From positions 1 through 33,215 of the forward strand of contig JBDTVS010000071.1 of assembly GCA_040007095.1 (NCBI GenBank): a stretch of DNA of 33,215 nt, in the 5' to 3' direction. Below, one piece after another: positions 25,036-32,568 of the stretch; positions within the stretch are counted from its first letter, which is position 1, and every line of letters starts with the position of its first letter. This DNA comes from JBDTVS01 sp040007095 (lineage in GTDB: Bacteria > Acidobacteriota > Vicinamibacteria > Vicinamibacterales > CAVVIG01). Made by a program: the position numbers and the translations under genes. The notes beneath the pieces are model-generated. The model had not been told where the DNA came from and searched no databases. It saw nothing but the letters and a program-made list of their open reading frames with translations.

Positions 25036-26025
25036 TCATGACCGGCTCCCGAGCGTGAAGTGAGTGCCGGCGGTGCGGACGAAGCTGCGCTCGACCAGCA
25101 CCTTCGCGGCGCGATGGAAGCTCCGCTCGGCGACATCCTGGCAGGCTGAACGCCATTCGCTCTTGGTGGCGCCGTTGGCGGCGAACGTGTCCCGTAACAC
25201 GGTCAGCACCTTGTCTTGGACAGGGGTCAGGCCGGCGGTCGGCAGCACATCACTCGCGAGCCGCAGGACACAGCCGCCCTGTGGCACCGGGGTCAACTTG
25301 AGGGTGATGGGCGCGAACGGCGACGCGTTGCGCTGTTTACTGCATTCGACATGCACCACGTCGTCGACGGGCGTCATGGAGATCATCAGGTCGGCGGCGC
25401 CCCGCATCGAACTGTGACCGCGTTCACGACTCCCGCCGGCGTTGGTGTGATGGACGAGGAGGACGGAGGTGTTGAGTTGGTCGCGCCACGTTTGTGCGTG
25501 CGCCATTGCCGTGGTGGTGTCCTCTGAGCTGTTCTCTGAGGCGCCTGGGGTGGCCGCGGCGTAGGTGTCGACGACGACGAGCTCCATCCGCACGTCGGTG
25601 CTCTCGACGAATCGGGTAAAGCGGTTGACGCTCACCGGGTCACGAAGGTCGATGGGTTCGGGGAAGGTGTAGACCCCGATGCAATGCTCGAGCGAGAGAT
25701 TCGCGGCGATCTTCGCCGCTCGTAGGCGAACCTTGAAGCCGGAGACGTCCTCGGTCGCGACGTAGACCGAGGCGCCACGCCGGCACACGCGGTGTCCGAA
25801 CCAGTCGGTGCCGGTGGCGACCGCGATCGTTAAGCCGGCGACCATAGTGGTCTTCGCGGCCCCCGAGGGCCCGTAGAGCACACAGACGCCCTTCCGCGGT
25901 AAGACCCCATCGACGATGAACTCAGGATCGGGTAGGTCCATCAGTTCCACATCGTTGAGAAGGCGCCAACCGTCAGGCAGGCGGGTATTGCTCTCAAACG
26001 CGATGTCCGCGGCCGTGAACGTCAT
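25036..26025 (-). CDS. RepA-like AAA ATPase (replicative helicase type)
   Basis: 329 residues. Walker A is 'YGPSGAAKTT' (51-60), Walker B 'LVVVDTYA' (149-156), followed by 'LLVHHTNAGG' (189-198) and 'HSSMRGAADLM', the set of the AAA_25/RepA family of ring-forming RecA-fold helicases. The C-terminal ~75 residues look like a winged helix ('SFHRAAKVLVERSFVRTAGT'), which could bind DNA. Together with the iterons just downstream it forms a likely self-replication module. The ATG overlaps the stop of the coiled-coil gene before it. Confidence 0.85.
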   Translation of the reverse strand: MTFTAADIAFESNTRLPDGWRLLNDVELMDLPDPEFIVDGVLPRKGVCVLYGPSGAAKTTMVAGLTIAVATGTDWFGHRVCRRGASVYVATEDVSGFKVRLRAAKIAANLSLEHCIGVYTFPEPIDLRDPVSVNRFTRFVESTDVRMELVVVDTYAAATPGASENSSEDTTTAMAHAQTWRDQLNTSVLLVHHTNAGGSRERGHSSMRGAADLMISMTPVDDVVHVECSKQRNASPFAPITLKLTPVPQGGCVLRLASDVLPTAGLTPVQDKVLTVLRDTFAANGATKSEWRSACQDVAERSFHRAAKVLVERSFVRTAGTHFTLGSRS

Positions 26026-26312
26026 CAGGCCGCCTGCTGGTGCAGCTGCGCCAGCAGTCCGCGATACTCGACGACGAGGCGCTCATGCTGCTGACGAAGG
26101 CGCCCGAGTTGGACCGTCAGGTTATGCAGAGCGTGGATGCCCGCCTGGCTGATCTCGCGATAGATCGCCACGTCGGCTTCAAGTGACGCGATGCGCTGAC
26201 GAAGTAACGCCTCGCTGTCGGCGAGCTCGGCGATTACGAGGTCTCGATGATCACAGTGACGTGCTATATTCGTAGGTCCCATCTCACGTGTCCCCATCTC
26301 GAAAGTGAGCAT
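26025..26312 (-). CDS. Small coiled-coil protein
   Basis: 95 residues if started at 26312; Met codons at 26297 and 26282 are alternatives. From residue 25 on it is one long amphipathic helix ('LIAELADSEALLRQRIASLE', then 'LTVQLGRLRQQHERLVVEYR'). Function unknown; overlap with the ATPase start suggests a helper in replication. Confidence 0.55.
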   Translation of the reverse strand: MLTFEMGTREMGPTNIARHCDHRDLVIAELADSEALLRQRIASLEADVAIYREISQAGIHALHNLTVQLGRLRQQHERLVVEYRGLLAQLHQQAA

Positions 26313-26349
26313 TCGCAGGCTTGGCCCCTGCGGACGCTCTGTCTCCGCG

Positions 26350-26589
26350 CTACTCGGAATCGGTTTGGTAGTTGGTGAGAAAAGCGTCGATCCAACTCAC
26401 GCGGAGGCGGTACACACGTCCACCATTCACACGAATAGCTTTGAGGCGATTCGCGTGGATGGCGCGACGGAGCGTGACGGCGTGCACTTGCGCATGGCCT
26501 GCGGCCTGCTCAAGTGTCAGCCACGGATCAGCGTTGTAGGTGGAGACGGCGAGGGGAATGTCAGTACGGACAGCACAGGCAGCAGGCAT
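26350..26589 (-). CDS. Excisionase/AlpA-like helix-turn-helix protein
   Basis: 79 residues from ATG 26589, with AGGGAG 8 nt upstream. After a short N-terminus the sequence 'PWLTLEQAAGHAQVHAVTLR' followed by RAIHANRLKAIRVNGGRVYR is the winged HTH of DNA-binding-domain excisionase proteins (MerR/AlpA-like). It would control excision and perhaps early transcription. As the first gene of the minus-strand operon, furthest from int, it sits where such regulators lie in satellites. Confidence 0.8.
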   Translation of the reverse strand: MPAACAVRTDIPLAVSTYNADPWLTLEQAAGHAQVHAVTLRRAIHANRLKAIRVNGGRVYRLRVSWIDAFLTNYQTDSE

Positions 26590-26979
26590 AAAGAAACTCC
26601 CTAGTTTGTGGAGTCGCTTTTCTATGCCTTTTCGGGACCCGCCCAGCTTCAACGGGGGACCGCTAGGGAATTTGCATCCCAGACTGGCTCTCTGACCTAA
26701 TCATGCGGGCAATGTTCGGCCCCGCTGCACCATGGTCAGAGTTCGAAAGTGACCGATTCGAATTAACTACTGGTCAGTGTAACACACCTGCGGACCGTTG
26801 AGGACTACGCGTAATGCCACGGTCCTCGTGTTGGTTCCTGCCACTAGGGTCGTCGTTATGATCGCTGTGTGCGAGCGCGTGCGAGGGACGACGATTTTAG
26901 GGTTCTATTAAGAACACTTCAGCACATACGATGGCACCTAAAGCCCTGAGTAGTTCATATGTGCTGATGTGCATCGCAA
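26590..26979. other. Gene-free end of the element
   Basis: No protein-coding gene. The stretch is less GC-rich than its neighbours and should hold the promoter for the excisionase-rep operon; I cannot point to one convincing -35/-10 pair. The element's right end follows at 26980. Confidence 0.5.
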
Positions 26980-27027
26980 GCTTTGGGAGCAGAGGGTCGC
27001 TGGTTCGAATCCAGTCGCCCCGACCAC
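26980..27027 (+). repeat. attR: orphan 3' half of tRNA-Pro
   Basis: Exact 48-bp copy of 16807-16854 without the tRNA 5' half, so it cannot make a tRNA. It marks the right end of the integrated element. Confidence 0.95.
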
Positions 27028-27084
27028 CTTTCGCCTGTTTCATTGACGTTTGATTGACGTATTTTCCGGCTGGCTCCCACGGCT

Positions 27085-27702
27085 TCACGCGGCCTCGATT
27101 TCCGCCAGTTTTTCGGGCACCGTCTCAGGCGTTTGTTGACACACGGCGCGCCGCGTCTTCTCGAACGTGTTCACGCTGACGCCGAGCTGCCGCGCGGCCT
27201 CGCGCACCGGGAGCCCGTCGACCGGCGCGAGTTGCGCGGCGGTCAAGCGGAGGGGCCGGCGCCCGAGCCGCGTCCCCTGCCGGCGCGCCCGCGCAGGCCG
27301 GCCTTGGTGCGTTCGATCAGGCGCGCGCGCTCGAACTCGCCGCGGGCGCTCAGGATGTGCAGCTGGAGCCGACCGGCGGCCGTGCTGAGGTCGAGGCCTT
27401 CCTTCAGGCTGACGAACGCGACGCCGCGCTCGTGGAGCTCCTGGACGGCCGTCACGACGTGCGCGAGCGGGCGGCCGAACCGGTCGAGGCTCCACACCGG
27501 GACGACATCGACGCGGCCGCGGCGCGCCTCGGACATGAGGCGATCGAGCGCGGGCCGGCGGTCCGTGCTGCCGGACACGCACTCGTCGCGGTGCTCGCCG
27601 GTGCGCGTCCACTGGCGCGCGGTGACATAGGCGCGGAACTCGAGGAGTTGGTTGTCGACGGTCTGGGTGTCGGAACTGACGCGGCCGTAAATCGCAGCGC
27701 AT
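27085..27702 (-). pseudogene. Serine recombinase (resolvase/invertase) with two frameshifts
   Basis: The catalytic domain is in one frame: 'AAIYGRVSSDTQTVDNQLLE' with the nucleophile Ser, then 'VDVVPVWSLDRFGRPLAHVV' and 'ERARLIERTKAGL'. The start codon (ATG 27702) and the C-terminal HTH ('DGLPVREAARQLGVSVNTFE') are in another. One extra C just after the ATG and one missing G near 27297 explain both shifts and cancel each other. Without them the protein would be about 205 residues, a normal small resolvase. Either the gene is broken or the sequence has two errors in GC-rich runs. The structured leader at 27722-27790 lies just upstream. Confidence 0.75.
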
Positions 27703-27721
27703 GACGGGAGGGCCTCTCGAG

Positions 27722-27790
27722 GTCGGCGGCTCCCGTAGAATGTGGGCAGCCCGGGCGACCGGTGACACGGTTGAACGGGTGAGGGCTGCC
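27722..27790 (-). promoter_or_regulatory. Structured 5' leader, copy 2
   Basis: Homologous to 19121-19185. GTCGGCGGCTCCCG matches copy 1 at 13 of 14 positions, and the CCCG-ACCG/CGGT-CGGG hairpin is kept (plus-strand arms 27750-27753/27776-27779 and 27758-27761/27768-27771). Each side of the internal loop is one base longer here, so the change is balanced. In this copy an 8-bp outer stem GGCAGCCC (27745-27752)/GGGCTGCC (27783-27790) closes the fold. It is 19 nt before the recombinase start. Confidence 0.5.
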
Positions 27791-27796
27791 GGCGTG

Positions 27797-27919
27797 TGTT
27801 CATCACGCATGTGTGTTCATCACGCATGTGTGTTCATCACGCATGTGTGTTCAGCGCGCATGTGTTCAGCGCGCATGTGTTCAGCGCGCATGTGTTCAGC
27901 GCGCATGTGTTCAGCGCGC
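27797..27919. repeat. Two-tier tandem repeat upstream of higBA
   Basis: Three copies of a 17-bp unit (TGTGTTCATCACGCATG) are followed by five copies of a related 15-bp unit (TGTTCAGCGCGCATG). The array stops one base before the -35 box of the higB promoter. It could be a set of operator sites or a slipped-strand expansion; it has no CRISPR features. Confidence 0.85.
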
Positions 27920-27920
27920 A

Positions 27921-27949
27921 TTGACAAGCGATACCTTACGGGTTACGAT
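27921..27949 (+). promoter_or_regulatory. Promoter of the higBA pair
   Basis: TTGACA (27921-27926) and TACGAT (27944-27949) are separated by exactly 17 bp, 12 bp before the higB start codon. Confidence 0.7.
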
Positions 27950-27961
27950 TCGGCACACGGC

Positions 27962-28248
27962 GTGACGATTCGTACCTTTGCCCATGCCGGCCTCCGACGC
28001 CTGTACCTCCGCGATCAGGCGCGCGGACTTCCGCCAGACGCCGTCGACAAGCTCCGGAAACTGCTCGCGTTCGTGCAGGACATGGAGAGCGAGCAGGAGG
28101 TCCGGACGATTCCCGGCTGGCGGGCGCATCAGCTGACCGGCGATCGGGCGGGCACCTGGAGTCTCCGGGGCACGGGCAACTGGCGCCTGACGTTCCGGGT
28201 GGAGGCGGGGAACTCGTCGAGGTGAATTATGAGGACTACCACGGCTGA
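27962..28248 (+). pseudogene. higB: HigB-type toxin with a late frameshift
   Basis: From GTG 27962 the protein reads TIRTFAHAGLRRLYLRDQ, then 'DKLRKLLAFVQDMESEQEVR', 'IPGWRAHQLTGDRAGTWSL' and 'TGNWRLTFRVEAG', the HigB/RelE mRNA-interferase family. In frame it stops early, at 28225. One missing base in the G run at 28207-28210 restores the family ending 'ELVEVNYEDYHG' and a stop at 28246-28248. The loss removes the C-terminal Tyr/His segment and may disarm the toxin, or it may be a sequence error. HigA follows 13 bp later. Confidence 0.8.
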
Positions 28249-28261
28249 TCGGGACGATCGG

Positions 28262-28549
28262 ATGAAGAACCCGCCGCATCCCGGCGCGTTCATCCGGACG
28301 GAGATTCTGGCGCCGCTCAACTTGTCGGTGACGGATGCCGCGAAGGCGCTCGGCGTCTCTCGCGTGGCGCTCTCGAGCCTGCTGAACGCCCAGGCGGATC
28401 TCTCGGGTGACATGGCGCTCCGGATCGAGAAAGCGTTCGGGGTGCGGATGGAGACATTGATGCGCATGCAGTCGTCCTACGACATCGTCCAGACGCGGCA
28501 GCGCGCCCGGTTGATCGTGGTGCGGCGCTACCGCGGGCGCGCGGCGTGA
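28262..28549 (+). CDS. higA: HigA-type antitoxin, XRE family
   Basis: 95 residues from ATG 28262; upstream starts overlap higB. It begins 'MKNPPHPGAFIRTEILAPLN' and carries the HTH 'VTDAAKALGVSRVALSSLLN' of the HigA/VapI group. The antitoxin binds HigB and represses the pair's promoter. The gene looks intact, which fits the rule that the antitoxin outlives the toxin. Confidence 0.92.
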   Translation: MKNPPHPGAFIRTEILAPLNLSVTDAAKALGVSRVALSSLLNAQADLSGDMALRIEKAFGVRMETLMRMQSSYDIVQTRQRARLIVVRRYRGRAA

Positions 28550-28852
28550 GCGCGAGGACGCGCGCGGCGGCAGTGGCGGGTGGTGTGCGCCGCGATCGTC
28601 GTGTTGTCGCGGGTCGGGCTGCCAGCGGCGGACGCGCCGCCACGCGGGGCGAGATGAGGCCCGCTCACCCGCGCAAGCGACCACCACCCGTGACCCTGAG
28701 CGCCGACGCGCGACACGAGCCCGCGAGTCGGAACGGAGTCGCGGACGCGCTGAGCACGCGTCCGCGGTCCTGACACGTCAGCAGGCGGTGACCTGCCGGC
28801 GGCCTGCCGCGATTGTAACGGCGCGCGCCGGCCTCTGCTCGAAGAGGCCCCG
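28550..28852. other. Very GC-rich noncoding stretch
   Basis: No gene supported. It contains a perfect hairpin GGACGCG-CTGAGCA-CGCGTCC near 28742-28762 and the palindrome CTGAC-AC-GTCAG just after it. Either could end the higBA transcript. Confidence 0.4.
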
Positions 28853-29243
28853 ATGTCCTCAGCCGCGTTTTGGAAAGACTTGGAGGACAAATTCCGGACA
28901 CTGTGCGATCGGTCAAAGGACGCACGCGTCAGCATCGAAGCACACGCGGGAGAGATCAGAGCGATCGGCGCGATTGGCGACGATCCGTCGCTCGCCTTTC
29001 AGATGACGCGGCTCGCCATCCAGGGCGGGCGGCGTGGCACTGGGGGTCGACCCGACGCACGCCGTACAGAGGTGGCTGGATGCCGTGCGCGCCCACCTGG
29101 AAGCGCAGCAGGACCGTTTTCGGCTGAAACGAGTCGAAGGGTCACACGGAGGGGGCGCGGGTCCGACGGCGCCGACCGTCGACTTCGTGATTCGCGAGCT
29201 GGGCCCCGGCCTCGGCGGACTGCTGTTTGGGCCTGCCGACTGA
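28853..29243 (+). pseudogene. Frameshifted protein of unknown function
   Basis: The first frame reads 'MSSAAFWKDLEDKFRTLCDR' to 'LAFQMTRLAIQGG'; after a one-base shift between about 29020 and 29034 a second frame continues 'ALGVDPTHAVQRWLDAVRAH', then 'FVIRELGPGLGGLLFGPAD'. Together about 130 residues, helical. No family recognised. Confidence 0.5.
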
Positions 29244-29535
29244 CGCAATCGCACAAGAAAGCAGCCGTCGGCCACCGAGCGGTGTTCAGGTTCCCGTGTC
29301 ACTGGCTTCGAAGACGGTTGGCGGCCCGCAGTTGGCGGCGTGGCTGACTGCGGAAATGGAGAAGAGTGGTCCCCTGTCGCTCAATCGCCTCCACGAGCTG
29401 AGCGGGGTGGATCGGAAGACAATCAAAAGGATCTGCGCGGGGCAACGCGTTGAAATGCGTTCCCTCGACAAGTTGTCCCGCGGCCTTTCTGACGCGGGTT
29501 CGCCCGTCACGGTGGACGACATGCCGCACGACTAG
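29227..29535 (+). CDS. Small XRE-like DNA-binding protein
   Basis: 102 residues from TTG 29227; GTG 29296 would give a 79-residue form that keeps the domain. The HTH region is 'GPLSLNRLHELSGVDRKTIK' followed by RICAGQRVEMRSLDKLSR, which reads like an XRE-type HTH. It overlaps the end of the broken gene before it. Probably a regulator of the accessory zone. Confidence 0.5.
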   Translation: MGLPTDAIAQESSRRPPSGVQVPVSLASKTVGGPQLAAWLTAEMEKSGPLSLNRLHELSGVDRKTIKRICAGQRVEMRSLDKLSRGLSDAGSPVTVDDMPHD

Positions 29536-29572
29536 TGCAGACCGATCCTCTCCTGAAATCCGGAATCCCAGA

Positions 29573-29596
29573 AGTCCCAGTCCCAGTCCCAGTCCC
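29573..29596. repeat. AGTCCC microsatellite, four units
   Basis: Four perfect tandem copies of AGTCCC lie between two small genes. No coding role is evident. Confidence 0.85.
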
Positions 29597-29670
29597 AATA
29601 ATCGCAATCGATCCCCGCGATCGCGTGCGGCACAGTGTGGACAGGCCACACGCCAGCCCTGACTCAGCAC

Positions 29671-29857
29671 ACATCTCGCTCTCGGTCGGATCCCCCGCTC
29701 GCTCGCCGCCGAGCTCAAACACGTCGCGGATCTCGAAGCGAACTCCACCGGTGCCGTGACGCGGCGCCTCCTGAAGGTGGGCCTCGCGCGCGAGCACCGC
29801 ACCGCCGACGCGGACGCGCGAGCACAACGGCGGGCGGCGGCCCAACCCCAGCCCTAA
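29671..29857 (+). pseudogene. Possible ribbon-helix-helix remnant
   Basis: One frame without a usable start codon reads 'GRIPRSLAAELKHVADLEAN', then 'STGAVTRRLLKVGLAREH', and ends at a stop near 29857. The short strand and two helices resemble an RHH/Arc-type DNA-binding fold. The missing start makes it a fragment at best. Confidence 0.35.
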
Positions 29858-30080
29858 CAAAAGAAAAACGCCCAGCCTCGGGGGAGCTCTGAGCGTTCCG
29901 TCGGAACCGCCGGGTTCTGTTTCGCAGTGGAGTTGCGAACCATGAAGACGTACCACCTGATCACTCACCAAATTCCGCCTGGCTGCCGTTCGCGCGGGTG
30001 CCGTCGGTCAGCGTCACGCGTCCGCGTCGCGCCGGTAGGTGCCGCTCTCGAGGGAGGCCCGCGCCAGCGGGCGCCGCGTG

Positions 30081-30360
30081 ACCGACCCGCGGTCCGAGTC
30101 GCGCCGCGCGCAGGTGCTGACTTTCTTGCGCCGCCACGGACCCTCCACCGATCACGAGATTGCCGAGGCGCTCGGTCTGCCCCTCGCCACCGTGAACGGT
30201 GTACGCCACGGGCTTGTGAAGCGCGGTCTGGTGACGATTCGCGACCTTTCACCGTGTGCGCTACACCGGAGTAGCCGATGCCAAGCGAGAGGGCGGCTTG
30301 CGGAACCCTCAGGACCTGACGGCTCTCTTGAGTGCCACGCGACAGGTGCGCCGACGGCCG
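30081..30360 (+). pseudogene. Winged-helix protein remnant, frameshifted
   Basis: One frame gives 'SRRAQVLTFLRRHGPSTDHE', 'IAEALGLPLATVNGVRHGLV' and KRGLVTIRD, a clear winged-HTH core. After about 30245 the likely continuation, 'RYTGVADAKREGGLRNPQDL', is in another frame. Such small wHTH proteins are typical of phage and mobile elements. It may be degraded, or the C-terminal match may be chance. Confidence 0.4.
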
Positions 30361-31285
30361 GCAAATCCTTCAGCGTGCGGATGTTCACACCATGGCGCGA
30401 GCTCGACACGCGGTACGGGACAGGCTGCTTGGGCGGTCCATCGGCCATCACGATCCAGTCGACACATCGGCAATCGACAGAGCCCGAACAACTGCTCGAC
30501 ATGTGCAAGGGAACGACCGTACCGAAAGTCAGAACACGATCGCCTATCGCCCGCCGACAATCCCGGCGCCCGGCGGCGGATCATCACGGTTGCGGCCAGC
30601 GCCGCGGCACCGTTCGTGCTGGGCGACAGCCATGTCGTCATGGCACGAGACACTCAGCGGTGCGGCAACGGGAACACGAATGTGGCTGATGAGGACGCAC
30701 CGCGTGTGTTTACACCACCAGGTCGTCGTCAAGGAATCGGTTCGCCGACTCGGATGGTTGGTGCTGTGGCTGGTCGCCAGGCACAGCCTGCGTCTGTGGC
30801 TCGACGCGCCGGGGTCTCCGGAAACGGTGGCGGGTGCTGATCGGTTGATCCGGGGACCGTCGCACCCTGTTCGAGGCGCATTCCTGGACTGAATGATCAG
30901 TGGTCTCCTCCGACTCGATTCGTCGACTCGATGCCGATGCCGCGCCTCGGACCGCTCGATGGCCGGTTGAACGGCCTCACCACCAGCGAGGTATCCGGTC
31001 GCGGCAAGGAGTTCGGGACCAAACGCGAGGGGACCGGCCGCGCGGGCAGTCGGCGGTTGCGCACTTTCTCGCACAATTCACGCATTTTTTCGCACTGATC
31101 TTGTGCGAACAGGACGACGGGGATCGTCAAGCGGGACTCAGGAATCGAGCCACCGCAGACAACACACAGTGTGCACCTCAAGCAGAATGTCGAGCCTCAG
31201 ACGCCACCACCCCGACGGTTTCCAGTAAGGGCGGCGATGGCTGACCGTCGGTTCTGCAACTCACACCGGTGATCAAGACCGAAAG
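30361..31285. other. No supported gene
   Basis: Frames on both strands are open in places, as expected at this GC level, but show no family motif, ribosome site or conserved composition. A short AT-rich tract around 31075-31100 stands out. I read the stretch as decayed accessory DNA. Confidence 0.45.
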
Positions 31286-31402
31286 CGCTAGAGCGTTTTC
31301 GCTTGTACGTAGTGTCCGGTTGTACGATGGTCCGGCTTTTTAGCCGGACTACGACGGTCCACCGGAAGGCGGACACTACGTACAAACGGAAAATGCGCTA
31401 GA
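31286..31402. mobile_element. MITE-like foldback element
   Basis: Perfect 16-bp inverted repeats, TTGTACGTAGTGTCCG at 31303-31318 and its complement at 31370-31385, enclose an inner hairpin TCCGGCT-TTTT... pairing with AGCCGGA near 31331-31347. Weaker pairing extends outward to CTAG motifs on each side (CTAGAGCG... and ...TGCGCTAG). The whole 115 bp could form one long hairpin. It encodes nothing, so any movement would need a transposase from elsewhere. Confidence 0.75.
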
Positions 31403-31581
31403 CATGCGGCCCCCAAGCTTGACTATCGAAAAGCCGCGAACCGGCCGTCTGCGAGCGTTGTTAAATCACCCAGCCGGAAACTCGGCAAGCGGACTGGGCG
31501 GCCTCCTCAAAAGACTCGTCTTCAATCGCCTTCGCGCGGCGTGATCGCCCGAGGAGACGTTCGTATCCGAGGAGCGAGGTC

Positions 31582-32017
31582 ATGAGCCTTAAAATGTCGA
31601 TGGCGGGCGTGTTCATTGCCGACGTATTCGTCACCGGCGTCGTCGGTGCCCCCCAGTCTTCGTCGCTGGGAAAGACGCAAGGTTGGCTCGCGCCGTCGAG
31701 GATGGGCGCGACACGTACCGCTTCTACTGTGCGTCGTGCCACGGGCCCGATGGGAAGGGCGATGGTCCCATCGCAAGCGCACTCCAGACACGACCGGCGG
31801 ACCTGACCAGGCTGGCCGGCCGCAACGCAGGAACGTTTCCGGGCCCACGCGTGAAGACCTTTCGTGACGAACGGCGCCGGAACGCCGCCGTCCCACGGGA
31901 CGCGCGGCATACCCGTATGGGGACCCACATTCCGCTCGTTCGAGCTCTCGGATCAAAGGGGTCGAGACGCGGATCGCAAACGTGATTCGCTATCTCGAAT
32001 CAATCCAGGCGAAATGA
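31582..32017 (+). pseudogene. Cytochrome c pseudogene with several frameshifts
   Basis: A signal-like start at ATG 31582 ('MSLKMSMAGVFIADVFVTGV') leads, in another frame, to 'DTYRFYCASCHGPDGKGDG' with the haem motif CASCH and 'LQTRPADLTRLAGRNAGTFP'. A third part ('GTPPSHGTRGIPVWGPTFRS') and the final 'VETRIANVIRYLESIQAK' stop at 32015-32017, each needing another shift. Together they make a secreted class I cytochrome of about 140 residues. Three frame changes in 430 bp point to real decay. Confidence 0.75.
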
Positions 32018-32139
32018 CTCCGAAGACTCGCCCCAGGCCCATTGCCCCCAGCGTGGCCACACTCGGAAGGCTACAGGTGTGGTCGGCGGCTGCCGCAGCC
32101 AATGGGATCGGAAGGACCCGCTTGCCGCGGCAGCACCGC

Positions 32140-32568
32140 TCACTCCGCAGTCACGGTCGAGTTTGCGGGCTGTCCCAAGGTGAATGGGTAAGGGCCTGCG
32201 GATGTACTGAGGGATCCGCGAAGGCGTGCCGCGCTGCCGCTGGTACTGACCACGCAACGAAGTGCGGAGTCAGTGAACTGAGCCGTTGCCTGGCAGGTGA
32301 TCCCCGGTCCTTGATGGGCTCCGCAAGAACTCGTTGCGGTAACGTTGTTGCCCCTCCAGTCAAAAATCGTCGCAGCAAGATCGCGAGATTCGGAATCGAG
32401 GTTGGTGGCAAAACACGCGGCGGTATAGCCCGTCGGCTCCTGGACAGCGGCTGTCGAGCGCTGTTCCAACTGCGGCTGACGCTCATGCTCGAAGCGTTGC
32501 GTGGCAGTCGAGAAGGCTTGAAATCCCGCGACCAAGAGGATGGTCACGATAGCGGCAGTTCTGTTCAT
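32140..32568 (-). CDS. Small secreted cysteine-containing protein of unknown function
   Basis: 142 residues from ATG 32568, chosen because AGGAGA lies 6 nt upstream. A signal peptide covers about residues 1-22 (MNRTAAIVTILLVAGFQAFS). The mature part is small and beta-rich with four cysteines ('GYTAACFATNLDSESRDLAA', SSCGAHQGPGITCQA, LRCVVSTSG) that could form two disulfides. No family recognised. It is the only clearly intact gene in the last 3 kb. Confidence 0.7.
   Translation of the reverse strand: MNRTAAIVTILLVAGFQAFSTATQRFEHERQPQLEQRSTAAVQEPTGYTAACFATNLDSESRDLAATIFDWRGNNVTATSSCGAHQGPGITCQATAQFTDSALRCVVSTSGSAARLRGSLSTSAGPYPFTLGQPANSTVTAE

Larger units (their letters stand above)
16807..27027. 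mobile_element. Integrated satellite-like phage element in tRNA-Pro
   Basis: The 10.2 kb between the two att copies hold 13 genes, all on the minus strand. They comprise an excisionase-like HTH, a RepA-like ATPase, an iteron array, a small- and a large-terminase position, a beta-solenoid spike protein, an RHH regulator and a tyrosine integrase beside the tRNA. No portal, major capsid, protease, tape measure, holin or lysin is seen, and no unassigned gene exceeds 237 residues. The order xis-rep-ori-packaging-int resembles phage-inducible islands, although TerL in place of only TerS is unusual. A deleted prophage is the main alternative. The reading frames look intact, which argues for a maintained element. 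Confidence 0.8.

Noticed and set aside
26897..27088. Minus-strand open frame covering attR
   Set aside because: Its protein is the typical false product of reading through a tRNA 3' end; no start signal and no conserved domain.
27797..27919. Repeat array considered as CRISPR or as coding for a Cys-rich repeat peptide
   Set aside because: No spacers; the peptide reading depends on the repeat and runs straight into the higB promoter and start.
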